Assembly (NCBI GenBank): GCA_036346395.1
Contig: CM070596.1
Span: 2,170,001 to 2,234,000, forward strand
DNA from: Hsuehochloa calcarea
Lineage: Eukaryota > Streptophyta > Magnoliopsida > Poales > Poaceae
Direction: 5' to 3'
Length of the DNA stretch: 64,000 nt
The notes under the pieces were generated by a model, which was not told the DNA's origin, searched no databases, and saw nothing but the letters and a program-made list of their open reading frames with translations. This document shows positions 19,700 through 31,572 of the stretch, one piece after another (position 1 is the first letter of the stretch; every line of letters begins with the position of its first letter). The translations under genes and the position numbers were made by a program.

Positions 19700-19765
19700 C
19701 GCCGTTTGAACTGACGATAGGCTCATGTCGCCAGTTCAACTTAACTAGTTGAACTGGCGATAGGA
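19700..19765 (+). repeat. MULE A subterminal inverted repeat
   Basis: tgtcgccagttcaac and gttgaactggcgat form a hairpin with 13-bp perfect arms around a short spacer (about 19728-19765). A partial third copy precedes it. MULE C (54400-54460) has a similar but different set. Confidence 0.75.
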
Positions 19766-20057
19766 ACACACTCCCTCCTATTAAAGACCATTGGAACCCT
19801 AAAATTCGGGTAGAAATCACTTTTTTATAAATAAAAAGAGGAGGGGAGAGAGAGTAGAGGGGAGGAGAGAAGCTAGTGAAGTACTGCCAGTTCGGTCGTC
19901 CACCTGTCAGGTAATTTTTTAAAACCAAATGGATTACATGGGTTTAGATGTAGGGTTACATAGTGTAGTATGTTATACATAATACTTTCGGTGGGTAGTC
20001 TAGTGTGAAATATGTGGTTAATCATGGAATTCTTCTTTACGATACAGTGCATGAAAT

Positions 20058-22740
20058 ATGTTGGACGCCATAAATTTTAAAATTTACCACGGTCAGGGTA
20101 CTATTCTTAAGGATCTCGATGGGATTGATTTGCATTATTTTCAATCGGCGACCGTGCCCTCTGCTGAGAGTAGAGGGACGTACATGAGGCGTTGTGATGC
20201 GGTGGTTGTTTCACTCGTTCTAAGTGGACCATGATATGTGTGATTTGAGATTGAGTTGTCTTGCCCCCCGAGCAGCACAACGCACATATTGGGAGTTAGC
20301 GCAACTCAAGGGGACAAGGTCATGACAGTCATATGTACGCATGGCGAGGGTGGGATTTGGTCCTTTTGCCCCAGGCATATGCCAAGCCCACTCCTGCATC
20401 AGCGACTGAAGAAGGATATGGTGATGCCGAAGAAGAAGTCGGGGACTCCAGCTACAGCACGACACACACAATGGCTGAAGCTCCGAGAGTTGCTGATGCT
20501 GTCGATGAAGACCCTGCGAAAGTAGCTCCTTCAGTCAGGAAAACTAGTGGGCTTGCTAACAAGGGTGAGGAGCTGGAAGTCATAGTGCAAAGGATGGATT
20601 TCAGAGACCGGGACTATATGACATTGTCAGAAGATGAAGGATGCAATGACGAGGATGATGCAGGTGGTTCCATCCGAGTGGAACACATACCAGTTCGATA
20701 ACCTCGTCGTCAACGAAGGCTCCCTGTGCCGTGGGAGTACGACTAGAGCGATGTCAGGCAAGGAGCTACATACAAATGCAAGGAGACCGTATAGGAGGCG
20801 ATCAAATTCTGGGCCTTGTTGATGCGGTGTGTATTCACAGTCGTCAAGTTTAACGTAAGATGCTACGACGTGAAGTGTGACATAGAAGGATGCCCTTACC
20901 GAGTGCACGCATTCCAAGTCTAAATATGACACCTACTGGAAATACTCTATAGTTGTCCCACACACATGTGTCGTCGCTGAGTCAGTGCAGTCCCACAGGA
21001 ACCTGTCATCAGGCTTCATCGCTAACCTCATGTACGGTGAGATCGTGGATAATCTAGATTTTGAGTCACGATCCATCATTCGGGCGGTTGAGCCAATATT
21101 CCAGAATGCAGTCATCTATGCCAAGGTTTGGAAGGCAAAACAGAAGGCATTAGAATCAACGTTCGGCACGTTCATGGATTCCTACCACAACCTCCTTGTG
21201 CTATTTCGAGTCATACAAGACAGGAATCCCGACACTCATGTCAACATTCAAGATTCAACACATCCGATAGTGGACCAATAAGAGGGTACTGCAGTGAGCA
21301 TTCTTTGCCTTTGGTCCATGCATCCATGCATTCTGGTACTACCGTCCAATCTTGTGCGTGAATGACACATTCTTGACCGAAAAGTACAAGGGCGTAGCGA
21401 CGGAAAAGAATAATCAAGTTCTTTTCGTGGCATTTGCTTTCGTGGAAAGCGAGAACACAGATATCTAGTTGTGATTCTTGATGAATGTGAGAATTTCTGT
21501 TGTGCAGAGCCGTCCTAACGTATGCATCATACATGATCGATATGTTGGCCTACTAAGTGCAATAACTCAGCTACAAAAATGAGAGAACAAACGACTTCCA
21601 TGGGCAGATCTGCAGAGCAGGTGGTGCATGACACATTTAGGTGCAAACTTCTACAAGCAGTTCCGCAACAAGGACTTGATGAACCTGTTCAAGCGAATGT
21701 GCAACCAGAACAAGCAACAAAATTTTGAAGCACTCTGGAAGATTCTAGATGAGTGGACCCATACGCACAGAAGGGAGGCAGTAAAAAGGGTTGCCCCAAG
21801 CACAGACCAGGCCCCCGAAGAATTGCCAGAGCTACTCACGGATGGTCCCAGTGTGACAAGGAAGACAGGGGTGTAGGTGAAATGCTTCTCGGACTGGATT
21901 GAGCACGAGCCTAAGGAGAAGTGGTAGTTGCTACATGACAGGGGTGGTGCACGATATGGTGTCATGACAACCAATCTAGCTGAGGTGTACAATTAGATCA
22001 TGCGCGACACAAGGTGCCTCCCTTTTGTTGGTATTGTGGAGGCAATTCTCCGCAGTACCACAAACTACTTTGTTAACAAAAGAAATAACGCGTTGCTCAC
22101 CATGGTAAATGATAGAGTACTCTACTCCGCCATGATCACCAAGTACATGGAGGAGAAGAGCAAGAAGGGTGAGATGCATCGGGCATTCAAGATGGGCACA
22201 AGGGAGCTTCGCTTCGAGATAATATGCAGGGATAAAGAACACCGCGAGACGAATCATGAGAGAATCACCCACCAGTATACGCTACGCCGCGCTAGTTGCA
22301 CATGTACTTGTAACAAACCCCTTTTTCTGCGTAGGCTCTGCTCCCATGTCATGGCTGCATGTTTGACGGTGGCACAACATCCTGGACAGTACCTCTCAAA
22401 CTATTTCAACAAAGAGGAGGTGTTGCAAACCTGGAGTGCAGATATGTATGGTTACACTGTGGTTGCCATTTCACTGGCCATCCGACCTGGGAGCAACTAA
22501 TCTGGGCTGTGGACATTGATAAGCTTAAGGGAAAGGTCGGCTGGCGACAGGTATGATGCATCAGGAATGACATGGACGAAGCAGAAGCTGGACATCATAC
22601 AAAAAAATGCTCCATTTGCAGGGAGTCTAGGCACACTTCAAGAAATATCCCATGAGAAATCCTCAGGGCGAAGGAGACATCGGCACTCCAGACGTCGCTG
22701 CTGGGACCTCATCTGACTGCCCGACTCGAGGCAGTCCACA
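20058..22740 (+). pseudogene. MULE transposase (element A), degenerate
   Basis: The start near 20058 reads MLDAINFKIYHGQ, the short N-terminal domain of MuDR-like proteins. The acidic region PSEWNTYQFDNLVVNE follows near 20670. Then come HTCVVAESVQSH, the NLDFESRSI region, FLTEKYKG..AFAFVESEN and VCIIHDRY, from the DDE transposase core, and GGARYGVMTTNLAEVYN. A SWIM zinc finger CTCNKPLFLRRLCSHVMAAC lies at 22295-22360. A C-terminal knuckle (CSICRESRHTSRNI, 22600-22645) lacks its last Cys. At least ten stops or frameshifts break the frame. The intact protein would cut and rejoin element ends in the nucleus. Confidence 0.88.
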
Positions 22741-22744
22741 TAGG

Positions 22745-22870
22745 GGGTGTTGAGGTTATACCTGGTGGCACAAAGTAGGACGTTATGCAAGCAAGCAAGG
22801 TAACTAGTGAGACGAAATAGGATGCTACGCAAGCAAGCAAGGTAGTCATACCTGGTGGCATGAAAGCAGC
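22745..22870 (+). repeat. Short tandem duplication downstream of MULE A transposase
   Basis: Two copies of a roughly 40-60 bp unit contain gcaagcaagcaaggta and cctggtggca, at 22745-22803 and 22815-22860. Confidence 0.6.
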
Positions 22871-23145
22871 CGATGACGGTTCCGCGTAGTCCTGCCCCGT
22901 ATACCAGTGAAATTCAGGACCTCCAAGAGAAGATTGTCATTAGTAACTAGTGGGGTTCAAAATAAAGAAGTGGAAGTGAATGTGTCATGCTCATCTGCGC
23001 GCTGTACCGAGGTGCTCGCACCATGGTGCCACGAGGACCCGCTTGCCACGTCTAGGTGAGGAGCTCGTGACCGTAAACCACTGTGGCTCACCCCACGTCC
23101 ACGCTCCGGTGGGACCACCGGGTCCCTCGACGTGCGATAGGTCTG

Positions 23146-26049
23146 TATGATCGTGGAGGTCGACTAGAGGGGGTGAATATGCGGTTTTTAAAAAACTCTT
23201 TGGCTAAAACCAATATCTAATGCGGAAGCTAATAACAAATTGGTTTTGCATAATTAAAACCTAAATCAACTAGGCTCCCCTAAGTGCACCAACAATATGA
23301 ATACAATTGAATGAGAGCAATCATACAAAGATATATAAGCAATTAAATCAAGAATATAAATTGCTCAAGTAAAGCACAAGCACAAACCAAGACGATACAA
23401 TGATGTTTTACCGTGATGTTCGGAGACTTGCCGGTCTCTCCTAATCCACGTTAAGGTAAGCCCAAACAAATTGGACTGGCTCCACAAGTTAAGCCAACAC
23501 CTCCGAGGTAAGTACAACCACTTAGACCGTTTTCAACACGAACCAACACCTCGCTCCACTCGGGTTGCTCTTCCTCCACTCCGGAGATGGTGAGCACCAA
23601 ACCACTCACAACAACGCCAGGCCTTCTCACAAGCTTCTTGAGAAGATCACCGGTCACGAGCCTCCACGCCGTCTAGGTGTTGGTAAACACCAAGAGTAAC
23701 AAGACTCAACTTCCACTTGAACTAATCAAGTGTCAAAGCTCAAGTGGATACACAATCCACTAACTAAGGTAACGCATGCACTTAGAGTTTGCTCTCCAAG
23801 CTCACTAAGTGCAACACATGCACAAGAGAGATGAGAGGCTTGCTCTTTGCTCAAGGAACACAATAGAGGTGCCAAAGAACTCCAACAACCCTTCTCCAAC
23901 TGGCCAAGGTGAGTATATATAGCCCACACACAAAAACTAGCCGTTGGAGGAAAATCTGCTGAAAAATCAGCACATGCGGAACTACCGCCGTTCAAAGTGC
24001 GGTACTACCTCACCTACACGACAAGCACAGTAACAGCTATATCAGACAAGAAGCTAGTCGTTGAAAAGTGAAATCCGGTACTACCGCCGTTAAACTCGCG
24101 GTCGTTCCGCACTCTGGTAATTCCGTTTCTGATGGGCGGTACTACCGCTTCCACTCAGGTCCAACACATGGCACCTTCTGGAAAAACGTACCACGCTAAC
24201 TTCCAGAAATACTGAGCTGCGGTAGTTCCGCGCCCAACACGCTGGTACTACCACACTTCCAAGAGAGCAAAGAATTCTAAAAAAGCGTCTCTCTGGAAAA
24301 AATGTACCGCGAGGGACTCCGGTACTTCCGCTTTCCGGTAGTACCTTTTTATCAACGGCGGTATTACCGCACAGAGAATCAACTCAAAAGGACATCGGTC
24401 TGACTGCCAAACATACGGCGGTTTGACCGATATACCACCGGTCAGACCGGTAGACCCTGGAGGTCAAACCGCCAGACCACGGAGGAGTTGCACTTTGCAA
24501 CACTTCAATTTGCAAAACGCATTTGCCAAATTGAGTGCAATCTAAACAAGTTTTATAGGTGATATTCTCAACAAGTTGCAAAACACTTTTGCCAACTTTT
24601 AGAATCAACACCACAAGGAATAATGTACATGGACTTAGGCCATTTGCAAAACACATTTGCAAACTAAAGTCACATGCTACAAAAATCAAACATAAGCATC
24701 AACTATTTGCAAAACACATTCACAAATAAGAGCGTCATGCCACAAGGCTAAGGTGCATGGACTTCAACCATTTGCAAAGCACATTTACAAATTATAGTCC
24801 CATGCTACAAGGATTAAATGCACGAGCCTCGGCTATCTGCAAAACACATTCGCAAATAATAGCTCCATGCATAGATGAACTAGAGCAAGCATAATGAGCT
24901 ATCAACACATGACTAACTCATGCTACTAGTCAAGACCCCTCTTAATAGTATGATAATCTATACTAGCAATCCGGTCTTCCAACCAAACACCAAGACCGGT
25001 AAAAGACTAGGAACACATCCTTAGCCCTAGCTAGTCATACCATTGCCTTGCATCTTCTTGAAGCTTGATGACACACATCATCACTTCAAGTCCGTATTAT
25101 TAACTTGATAATCATCAACACATGATGATCTTCTTCACTTCGGGATCTTGTCTTGAACATCATCAACACATGATGATTTTTCCATCCCGAGTCTTGATAT
25201 GCATCAACACATTATGCATCCTTCATTAGACCTCCATCAACACATGATGGGTCCTCTCTTGACTTGATGATCCACTCATGATCATTTCCTCTTCTTGATG
25301 CGCATCAACACATGATGCATCCTCTTTACTTGAATCTTGACTTGATGATCAACTCATGATCATCCCAAGTCTTCATCACCCTGGAACATAACCTATTCAT
25401 ACAACCCATGGAAAATATTAGTTCCACAATATGATTATCATTAATTACCACATCATACCATTAACTCATAATGGTGGGACAAGATACTTCAATCTTTCCC
25501 TTTTTGGTAATTGATGATAACCACTTCAATTGCACATAAATTGAATGCAGATAATTAAATGTAACACGACATGAGTATATATGAACTACACAAGTTATAT
25601 ATACTCCAACATGAGTATACAAGAACTACACAATTTCTATATACTCACCACATGAGTATACAAGAACTACATAAGTTATATATACTCACAAGGATATGTT
25701 TCAAAGTAAAGATCCCAAATATGTGTGGAGAACGGAATATAGATCAATACTAATGAAACCATAAAATATAGAATGAACTCTCCCTAAATGTGTGCATATA
25801 CAGATGTGTAATGAAAACATATTCACATATTCAAGTTATACTTATGGTGGAGTTTAACCTATATTTTGGATCCGATGAATGCAACAATATATAAGAGTAT
25901 AAAGTCGAATGCATACCTCGTTGAATTTCACCTTTATATCCAAATGAGACTACACACTAGATATAACAATAAAATATTAGACTCACAATTAGATTTGTCA
26001 TTAATCACTAAAATACTCTATTAACTCGTAATGACGGGTCTAGATCCTT
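23146..26049 (-). repeat. Solo LTR related to the gag-only retrotransposon family
   Basis: On the minus strand it runs from TGAAGGATCTAGACCCGTC (at 26049) to CGATCATACA (at 23146), about 2.9 kb. It is flanked by AGGTC duplications (23141-23145 and 26050-26054). It shares the backbone and hairpin arrays of the 4157-14849 LTRs but is clearly diverged. Its palindrome zone (23990-24480) uses GCGGTAGTACCGC and GGTCAGACCGG words. Only one LTR and no interior is present, consistent with LTR-LTR recombination. It separates the two genes of MULE A. Confidence 0.92.
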
Positions 26050-26051
26050 CA

Positions 26052-28065
26052 AGGTCGCGATCTGGATCCCTCGCCTTGTATTCTCAAGGAACTGCTCCAT
26101 GACAGCTCTGATGTCCTGAGCTGTCATGTTGAACCGCTCCCCGAGCTTCCCCCGACGCACAGAGACTGCCAACTCGTGCATCTCCCACTGTAGATCCACC
26201 TGTACACGTACTCAACAAGTTGAAAACCTAAATCTTGCAAATTAAATTTGAATACATACCGTTCAATACGTACCACGCGGTGGAATGCGGAGTCCGGCTA
26301 GGTGGGGTACGTGTCGGACGTCGCAGCCTCGTGTCGTGGTGGGTCGTCCATGACCCTAACGCAGTGAACCCTCATCGGACTAGTGTACCACGCTATGTAC
26401 TCTGCGTACGTCCTGAGGTCGTAGAGAGCATGCTCCTCGACGACGTCACCATAGCCGTCGAGCCAGCCCTGAAGCCAAGGGAACATCATATCCGCTCAAG
26501 AGGTAGCAGCGGGTACTCCCTTCCTAGTGTACCTGTGGAAGGCAAGATAATTATTTCGTCGGTACGTAACTCAGGTTGTACGAAGAAGTAAAGTGTGAAC
26601 TTATACATGCACGTTCAGCGGCACCTCTTGCCCGCAGGGCCTAGGACCTGCTGCCGCAGACTGAACTGACGCATGACCCGCTGCACCTGGTACTCCTCCA
26701 CAAAGACTTCATGAACCAAAGCCCTCCGCGTGTACTAGTACACGTAGTCTCACTTGCACAGGCTCAACAGTCATTCGGGCGCGCGCGCGTACACCCTCTC
26801 CTGAGTGTACGATGTTCAGATGACGCAATCATCCGTCAGCTGATCGAATATCGTAACGTAATCCGGGTAGGACACGTGCGTAGTGATCAGAGTGTAGGTG
26901 ACCTGTGGAATGGAATAACAGAAACTTAGCACATGAAATTATGATTACACTGCTAAAAATAATAAATGTTCAAGACACTAACCCGTCGGCGGCACCACAC
27001 CGTGCCCATGGTCGGCTGGTTGACATCGTCGTCCTTGGCGTACAAGCCGACCGTGTACGCTCCCAAGTCCAGTTGTGGTTCGATCTGAAAGTGCTCGAAG
27101 GACCACAACTGCAGAAGTAGTGGGCATCTAGAGAGGATGGAGCTGTCTTGAACCCGGTGGCACACGTAGCATAGTGCACGACACGTCGCACACAACACCG
27201 CTGGACTCCATGCGTAAGCCTGGATCTCCTCCACTGGCCAGTCCGCGAGCTCACGTGGGACCCTAGAAACATGACTCACCCGAACAACCACAACAAGTAG
27301 GCCTCGAAGTGCCTCCTAACAATATTGTCAGGTGTGTCCTCCGCCATACGCTCGGGCTGCAAGAAGACATGTATGCCAGCAAGGTTCACAAATGAATTAA
27401 TGCGAGAGGACAATAGTTACGAAGACTTGCGTAGAACTGCCATATCTACTTCAGCGTCAGCCCGTAGGTGCTGCTGAACTCCCAGTAACCGCTGCCCCGG
27501 TGGCAACACATCCTAGAACCTCGTCAGGAGCTCCACGCGCCACATGGCCGGGATGTCGTACTCCGCCAGAGGGAAGCCAGCGCAAGTCAACCCAGTCAGG
27601 AAGGTGACATGCTGAAGGGTCGGCGCCATCTCCCCGCACGAAAGGTGAAACGTGTGCGTCTCTGACCTCTAATGGTCAACCAGCGCCGTTAGTAGGGACT
27701 GGTCGTATGGAAAATGCCTGGACGTACGACCTGAACTTCTCGTGCGGTCCTGGCCGTCCTCCCACATCATCTCAACCATCCTCACCAGTGGAAGGAGACC
27801 TATCGCCCTAAAACTGCATCGGGTAAGGTTGTGAACAAACATTAGTCCACCCAAAATAGTTAGGCTGCAAATGAGTACACGAAAATCGCAACGACACGTA
27901 CCTTGGAATCCAACGTGGGTCCACCCACCATCTTAACGGGCGTGTGCAGCCACAACGCGTTAAGCTCAATCGCCGCCTCACCCTCTTAGGGGGGAGGATG
28001 GTACTGAGGCGGCTACATTGATGTGCGTCAATCACCGGGTCAAGAAACTCATACGGCCAATGCAC
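26052..28065 (-). pseudogene. Plant mobile domain (PMD / MAIN-like) protein of MULE A, degenerate
   Basis: Reading down the minus strand: WPYEFLDPVIDAHQCSR (about 28060) and GLLPLVRMVEMMWEDGQDRTRSS (about 27800). Next is ETHTFHLSCGEMAPTLQHVTFLTGL (about 27660-27590), the PMD signature, and then a decayed WLLG-F-like region near 27300. The C-terminal piece WEMHELAVSVRRGKLGERF lies near 26180. Further related sequence probably continues below the solo LTR at 22980-23145. Stops and frameshifts are frequent. PMD proteins occur both as host genes (MAIN family) and as second genes in plant MULEs. The function in transposition is not established. Confidence 0.75.
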
Positions 28066-28368
28066 AACGTGTCATGTGTCCATCATACTTGAAAATTCAG
28101 TACATACATTGTAGAGACTACGAAGTATGTACATAAGGTAATAAGAAGTGGTATTAACAAAATAATTTTCAGCCACAAATAAAAACTAAATTTAAGTTGG
28201 GATTATTTTGGTTATACGTAGCCTATGAAGTATGTGTTATGCTATTGGTGACAAAAATACTGTTCACTTCCGGTTGGAGCCTAGTTTTGAAATTTTTTGG
28301 GGTGGTTATTTATTTTTGTAATTATCTTTTAAAATAATATTATTTTTAAAAAAATTTCGTAATTCGTC

Positions 28369-29023
28369 CGTGCAGTACTTGCTTGTAAAGAGATCAAGCA
28401 TTCTCCATCGCCAAACAGATGTGCTGATTAACACGCACTGAAATTTTAAGTCCAAATTAATTTTTATGTATCCAACAACCAGGCACCGTAAGCAAGCACT
28501 ATTGATATCGTCAATGTACGTACCATCAATCACAATCAGTATCAGCGGCACTATCACGTACAAAAGCGAAGGAATGGAAAATCTATCAGCAGCACAAATG
28601 TGTAGTTGTGTACAAGTGGACACTTTTTTATAAGAAAAAAAAAGAGAAAAAACTTTCTCTTGGCTAAATCTACATGTGAATAGCGATTGATAAATATAGC
28701 ACTGCATGCGTTAGCCTTTAGTAGCTTTCGGAAAAAGTTGCTTGCTAGCACCAGAGAAGTATAGCTCATGTGTATCTATACGGAGTTTAATCGCTACTTC
28801 TAGAACAAAAAAAAAACGGAGATTAGTATTCATACTACCATACGTGTACATAGTACACACCTATACATACATAAACTTTAATAAGTTAAAACAAAATTGG
28901 ATCTGATCTCCTGTGTAACCCCTGTGCCCTATATGGATCCGATCGTGACTTTGTAGATCTGATCCTAGAATATTTCATCGCTTTCTCACGTCTAAAGGTG
29001 AGTGCTCTAGCCGAGTTTCACCT
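28369..29023. other. No gene seen
   Basis: AT-rich intergenic sequence with homopolymer runs. It contains no supported frame or paired repeat. Confidence 0.5.
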
Positions 29024-29025
29024 TC

Positions 29026-29045
29026 TGAGAGAGAGAGAGAGAGAG

Positions 29046-29103
<58 letters not shown>
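29026..29103. repeat. Compound microsatellite (GA)n(TA)n
   Basis: About 25 bp of ga repeats run directly into about 52 bp of ta repeats. Open frames across it are artefacts. Confidence 0.95.
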
Positions 29104-29105
<2 letters not shown>

Positions 29106-29353
29106 TAGTCTTTAGCCATGAGTCTATTAGGCTATACGAATGAATAGGATAATACGTGAGGATCCTTTCCAGGGAGGACACCGGTGGGAAGCATGGAAAA
29201 AGATGAGAAAGCGAGGTGTGCTTAGCCTCATTGTCTGTTGACTTGATCCGGTCTGGGAAGGGAGGCGTTTTAACTAAGGTCTCGGATCCGAATTCTCTGG
29301 AGTGCTGTAGAGATATACTATATAAATAGTATTTTATAAATAGATAAATAGTG

Positions 29354-29512
29354 TGTTAGAGATATTTTGTATAGCTGTGTAATTGCCTAGATTAGCTCCT
29401 CCATTTGAGGTGATTTGTACCTTACTAATCTTGGCTCACCCGGCTGTATATAAATATAGATGGTCACCCCCTTGATTGGGTGTGGTGTTGCCTATTCCTC
29501 ATATTGTTTACA
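29354..29512. repeat. 159-bp solo LTR with TAGTG duplication
   Basis: TGTTAGAGATATTTTG...CATATTGTTTACA has TGT...ACA ends and identical 5-bp flanks TAGTG (29349-29353 and 29513-29517). It has a TATA-like ggctgtatataaatatag. The size and TGTTAG start resemble the short-LTR Copia-group elements in the CDPK introns, but the sequence is different. The interior was lost by recombination, or was never resolved. Confidence 0.8.
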
Positions 29513-30725
29513 TAGTGCTCTACAATGAACTGTAGCAAAATGCATAATAGTCCGATCTGATTGTGGTGTTTTTACCTAGTGAAAATACTGTTCACTTCTG
29601 GTATCATTGTACTATAGATCCTCATGCCAGTGCGACCTGAGCACTTCAATACAGGGATCCCTTTCCCTTGGATTGCACCTTGGGAATCATGGACAATGTT
29701 CTTGGCCACCTCACCCCACTGCCCTGGAGTAGGATTCAACTGGCTCTCTGATGTGTGGGTAAATCACATCAATTTCACGGTTCACGCACACCTGTGGGCC
29801 GTGATCAACGGTCAAGATAAGCGTGGCAAATCACGGTATACCGATCGCGTTATATCATCTGGCACGCTCCCTCTCGCCTCGAAACAGATACTCTTGGGAA
29901 ATTTTGGTACACACCACTCCGGCAATCACGAACCTGATGTGCGCTACATCGTGATAGCAAATTAAAGCGCTTTGGTACCATTGCAAAAGCTGGAACTATT
30001 TGTTCCAAGTTTGGTTGATTAGTAAATCAGCTAAAATCATTATATACTTCTCAAGTTTCCAATGATATATGATAACCATTCTATACACCGAAAGTTTCAC
30101 AAGCTAACTAAGAAAGGGGTTTGCTTCGGTACACCTCTTTTAGAAAAGTTTACGAATCTTAAGGCAAAGTAGTTCATATTAGGTGATGACAGATCTGTAG
30201 CATTGAAGATTAGATATAGATTTTAATATTAGGTAGGAGCAAATCATTGATTTGATTTATTTTATCAGGTTATGCATATTTACTCCTATCTAATATTAAC
30301 TACGTTACTTTAAAATTTATAGACTTTTTTTAAAAAAGAAATAGGTGTAACGAAGCATAATAGCTAGGAAACGAGTACTTTTTTTGACCAAGACTGCTTC
30401 CGAGTTCCGAGGAGAGGAATCCAGTATACGGTAGTAGCATGGGAACCTGGAAGTCAAAACAAGCTATAATCACAGTGAGAAGATGCTGAGTACGTCGCGG
30501 AGTATCTTGACACGGTTGATTGAAATACCCAAATCAATTTTTTTAATCAATTCGGTAGTATGTTTATTCTCCAGAGACGACAGTAGTGGGGAATTGACCA
30601 AGATAGCGCTATCATGCAAACAAATGCTATGTATACAGTCTTTGTGTAATCTGGTTTCTTAGGAAACTAAGTGGCTGCTGGTATGGAACCAGTGGGAATG
30701 GTCCTAGCCTAGGTAGACAAATGAT
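29513..30725. other. Mostly non-coding; one unidentified open frame
   Basis: A 113-codon plus frame at 29624-29965 has ordinary amino-acid composition (PFPWIAPWESWTMFLATSPH..) but no family I recognise and no splice context. It may be a gene fragment. The rest is AT-rich with nothing supported. The phrase aaaatactgttcacttc occurs near 28255 and again near 29583. Confidence 0.3.
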
Positions 30726-31003
30726 GTTTTTTCAAATAATAATAATAATAATATATTTATAATAGAATTACATAAAAAAATGCATATTTAATAAAATTAC
30801 AAAAATGAGATTCGGACGTCAGTTCATTTGGTGACAGAAGCCTTTCGGTCAAATGAATTTGTCGGCCAAATGAATCAACAGGATTGTCGTCCAAACAATA
30901 CTCTGTCGCCAAATGAATTGACGATATAAGTCTATTTTTATCATTATATTAAACTAACATTTATTTGTGTAATTCTATTAAAAAGACTCTTTTTAAAAAA
31001 TCA
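30726..31003. mobile_element. Small MULE-like MITE (tentative)
   Basis: AT-rich ends (aataatagaattacataaa type at about 30760 and its inverted counterpart at about 30970-30985) flank about 110 bp of short inverted words (ggtcaaatgaatttgtcg, cgccaaatgaattgacg). The plan copies that of MULE A, B and C subterminal zones in miniature. No clean target duplication was found, so the boundaries are approximate. Confidence 0.45.
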
Positions 31004-31115
31004 ACATAGGATCAGGTAACATTGATGGTGTTTCGTGTACCAAAAATACTGAAAGCATGCCACAACCATACTGGCAATAGTACATGTATTATATATAGTA
31101 CAATATTTTGATAAA

Positions 31116-31117
<2 letters not shown>

Positions 31118-31193
<76 letters not shown>

Positions 31194-31211
31194 GTGTGTG
31201 TGTGTGTGTGT
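31118..31211. repeat. Compound microsatellite (CT)n(TA)n(TG)n
   Basis: Three dinucleotide tracts lie in sequence immediately left of MULE B. Confidence 0.95.
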
Positions 31212-31309
31212 TTTCTCCGATACTTATTTTTTTTAAAAAAAATAATTATTTTTTATTTCAAAATACAATAATATACCTGTTTTTTTAAAAAAAAAATTTA
31301 CAGAAATAA

Positions 31310-31505
31310 TCATCTGTCGCTCCACCGTTAGGCGACTTCTCCAAGTCACCCAACAGCAGAGCAACACGTAGAGTAGTCGCCTGGAGAAGTCTCCCAACGG
31401 CAGAGCAACACGTAGAGTAGTCGCCCGGTGGTTGAGCGACTTGGATCTAGTCGCCTAATCATAGGGCGACTGATCCAAGTCGCTCAACCACCGGGCGATT
31501 TGACG
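31310..31505. repeat. MULE B left subterminal hairpin cluster
   Basis: Many direct and inverted copies of gtcgcccggtggttgagcgac-type words occur. One example pairs the stretch near 31430 with that near 31480. The right-end mirror lies at 36180-36355. Confidence 0.8.
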
Positions 31506-31572
31506 ACAAATCTGATCCCGTCTTGATGAACTATTGAGCCACTACATGCTAGTCGTCCAACAGTTGAGCGAC

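Larger units (their letters stand above)
19617..28358 (+). mobile_element. Mutator-like element A (transposase + plant mobile domain), interrupted by a solo LTR
   Basis: Left end gattttttaaataatattatttttaaaaag..aataatcacccc and right end (28300-28358) are inverted copies of about 60 bp. Possible 10-bp flanking duplications gtaatttatt (19607-19616) and gtaattcgtc (28359-28368) match at 7 of 10 bases. It carries a degenerate MULE transposase on the plus strand and a plant-mobile-domain gene on the minus strand, pointing at each other. Without the solo LTR it is about 5.8 kb. MULE C at 54280 has the same left end and a similar transposase. Both genes are riddled with stops. Confidence 0.85.

Noticed and set aside
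28975..29181. Minus frame with IYIYIY and LSLSLS runs
   Set aside because: It is a translation of the GA/TA microsatellite.
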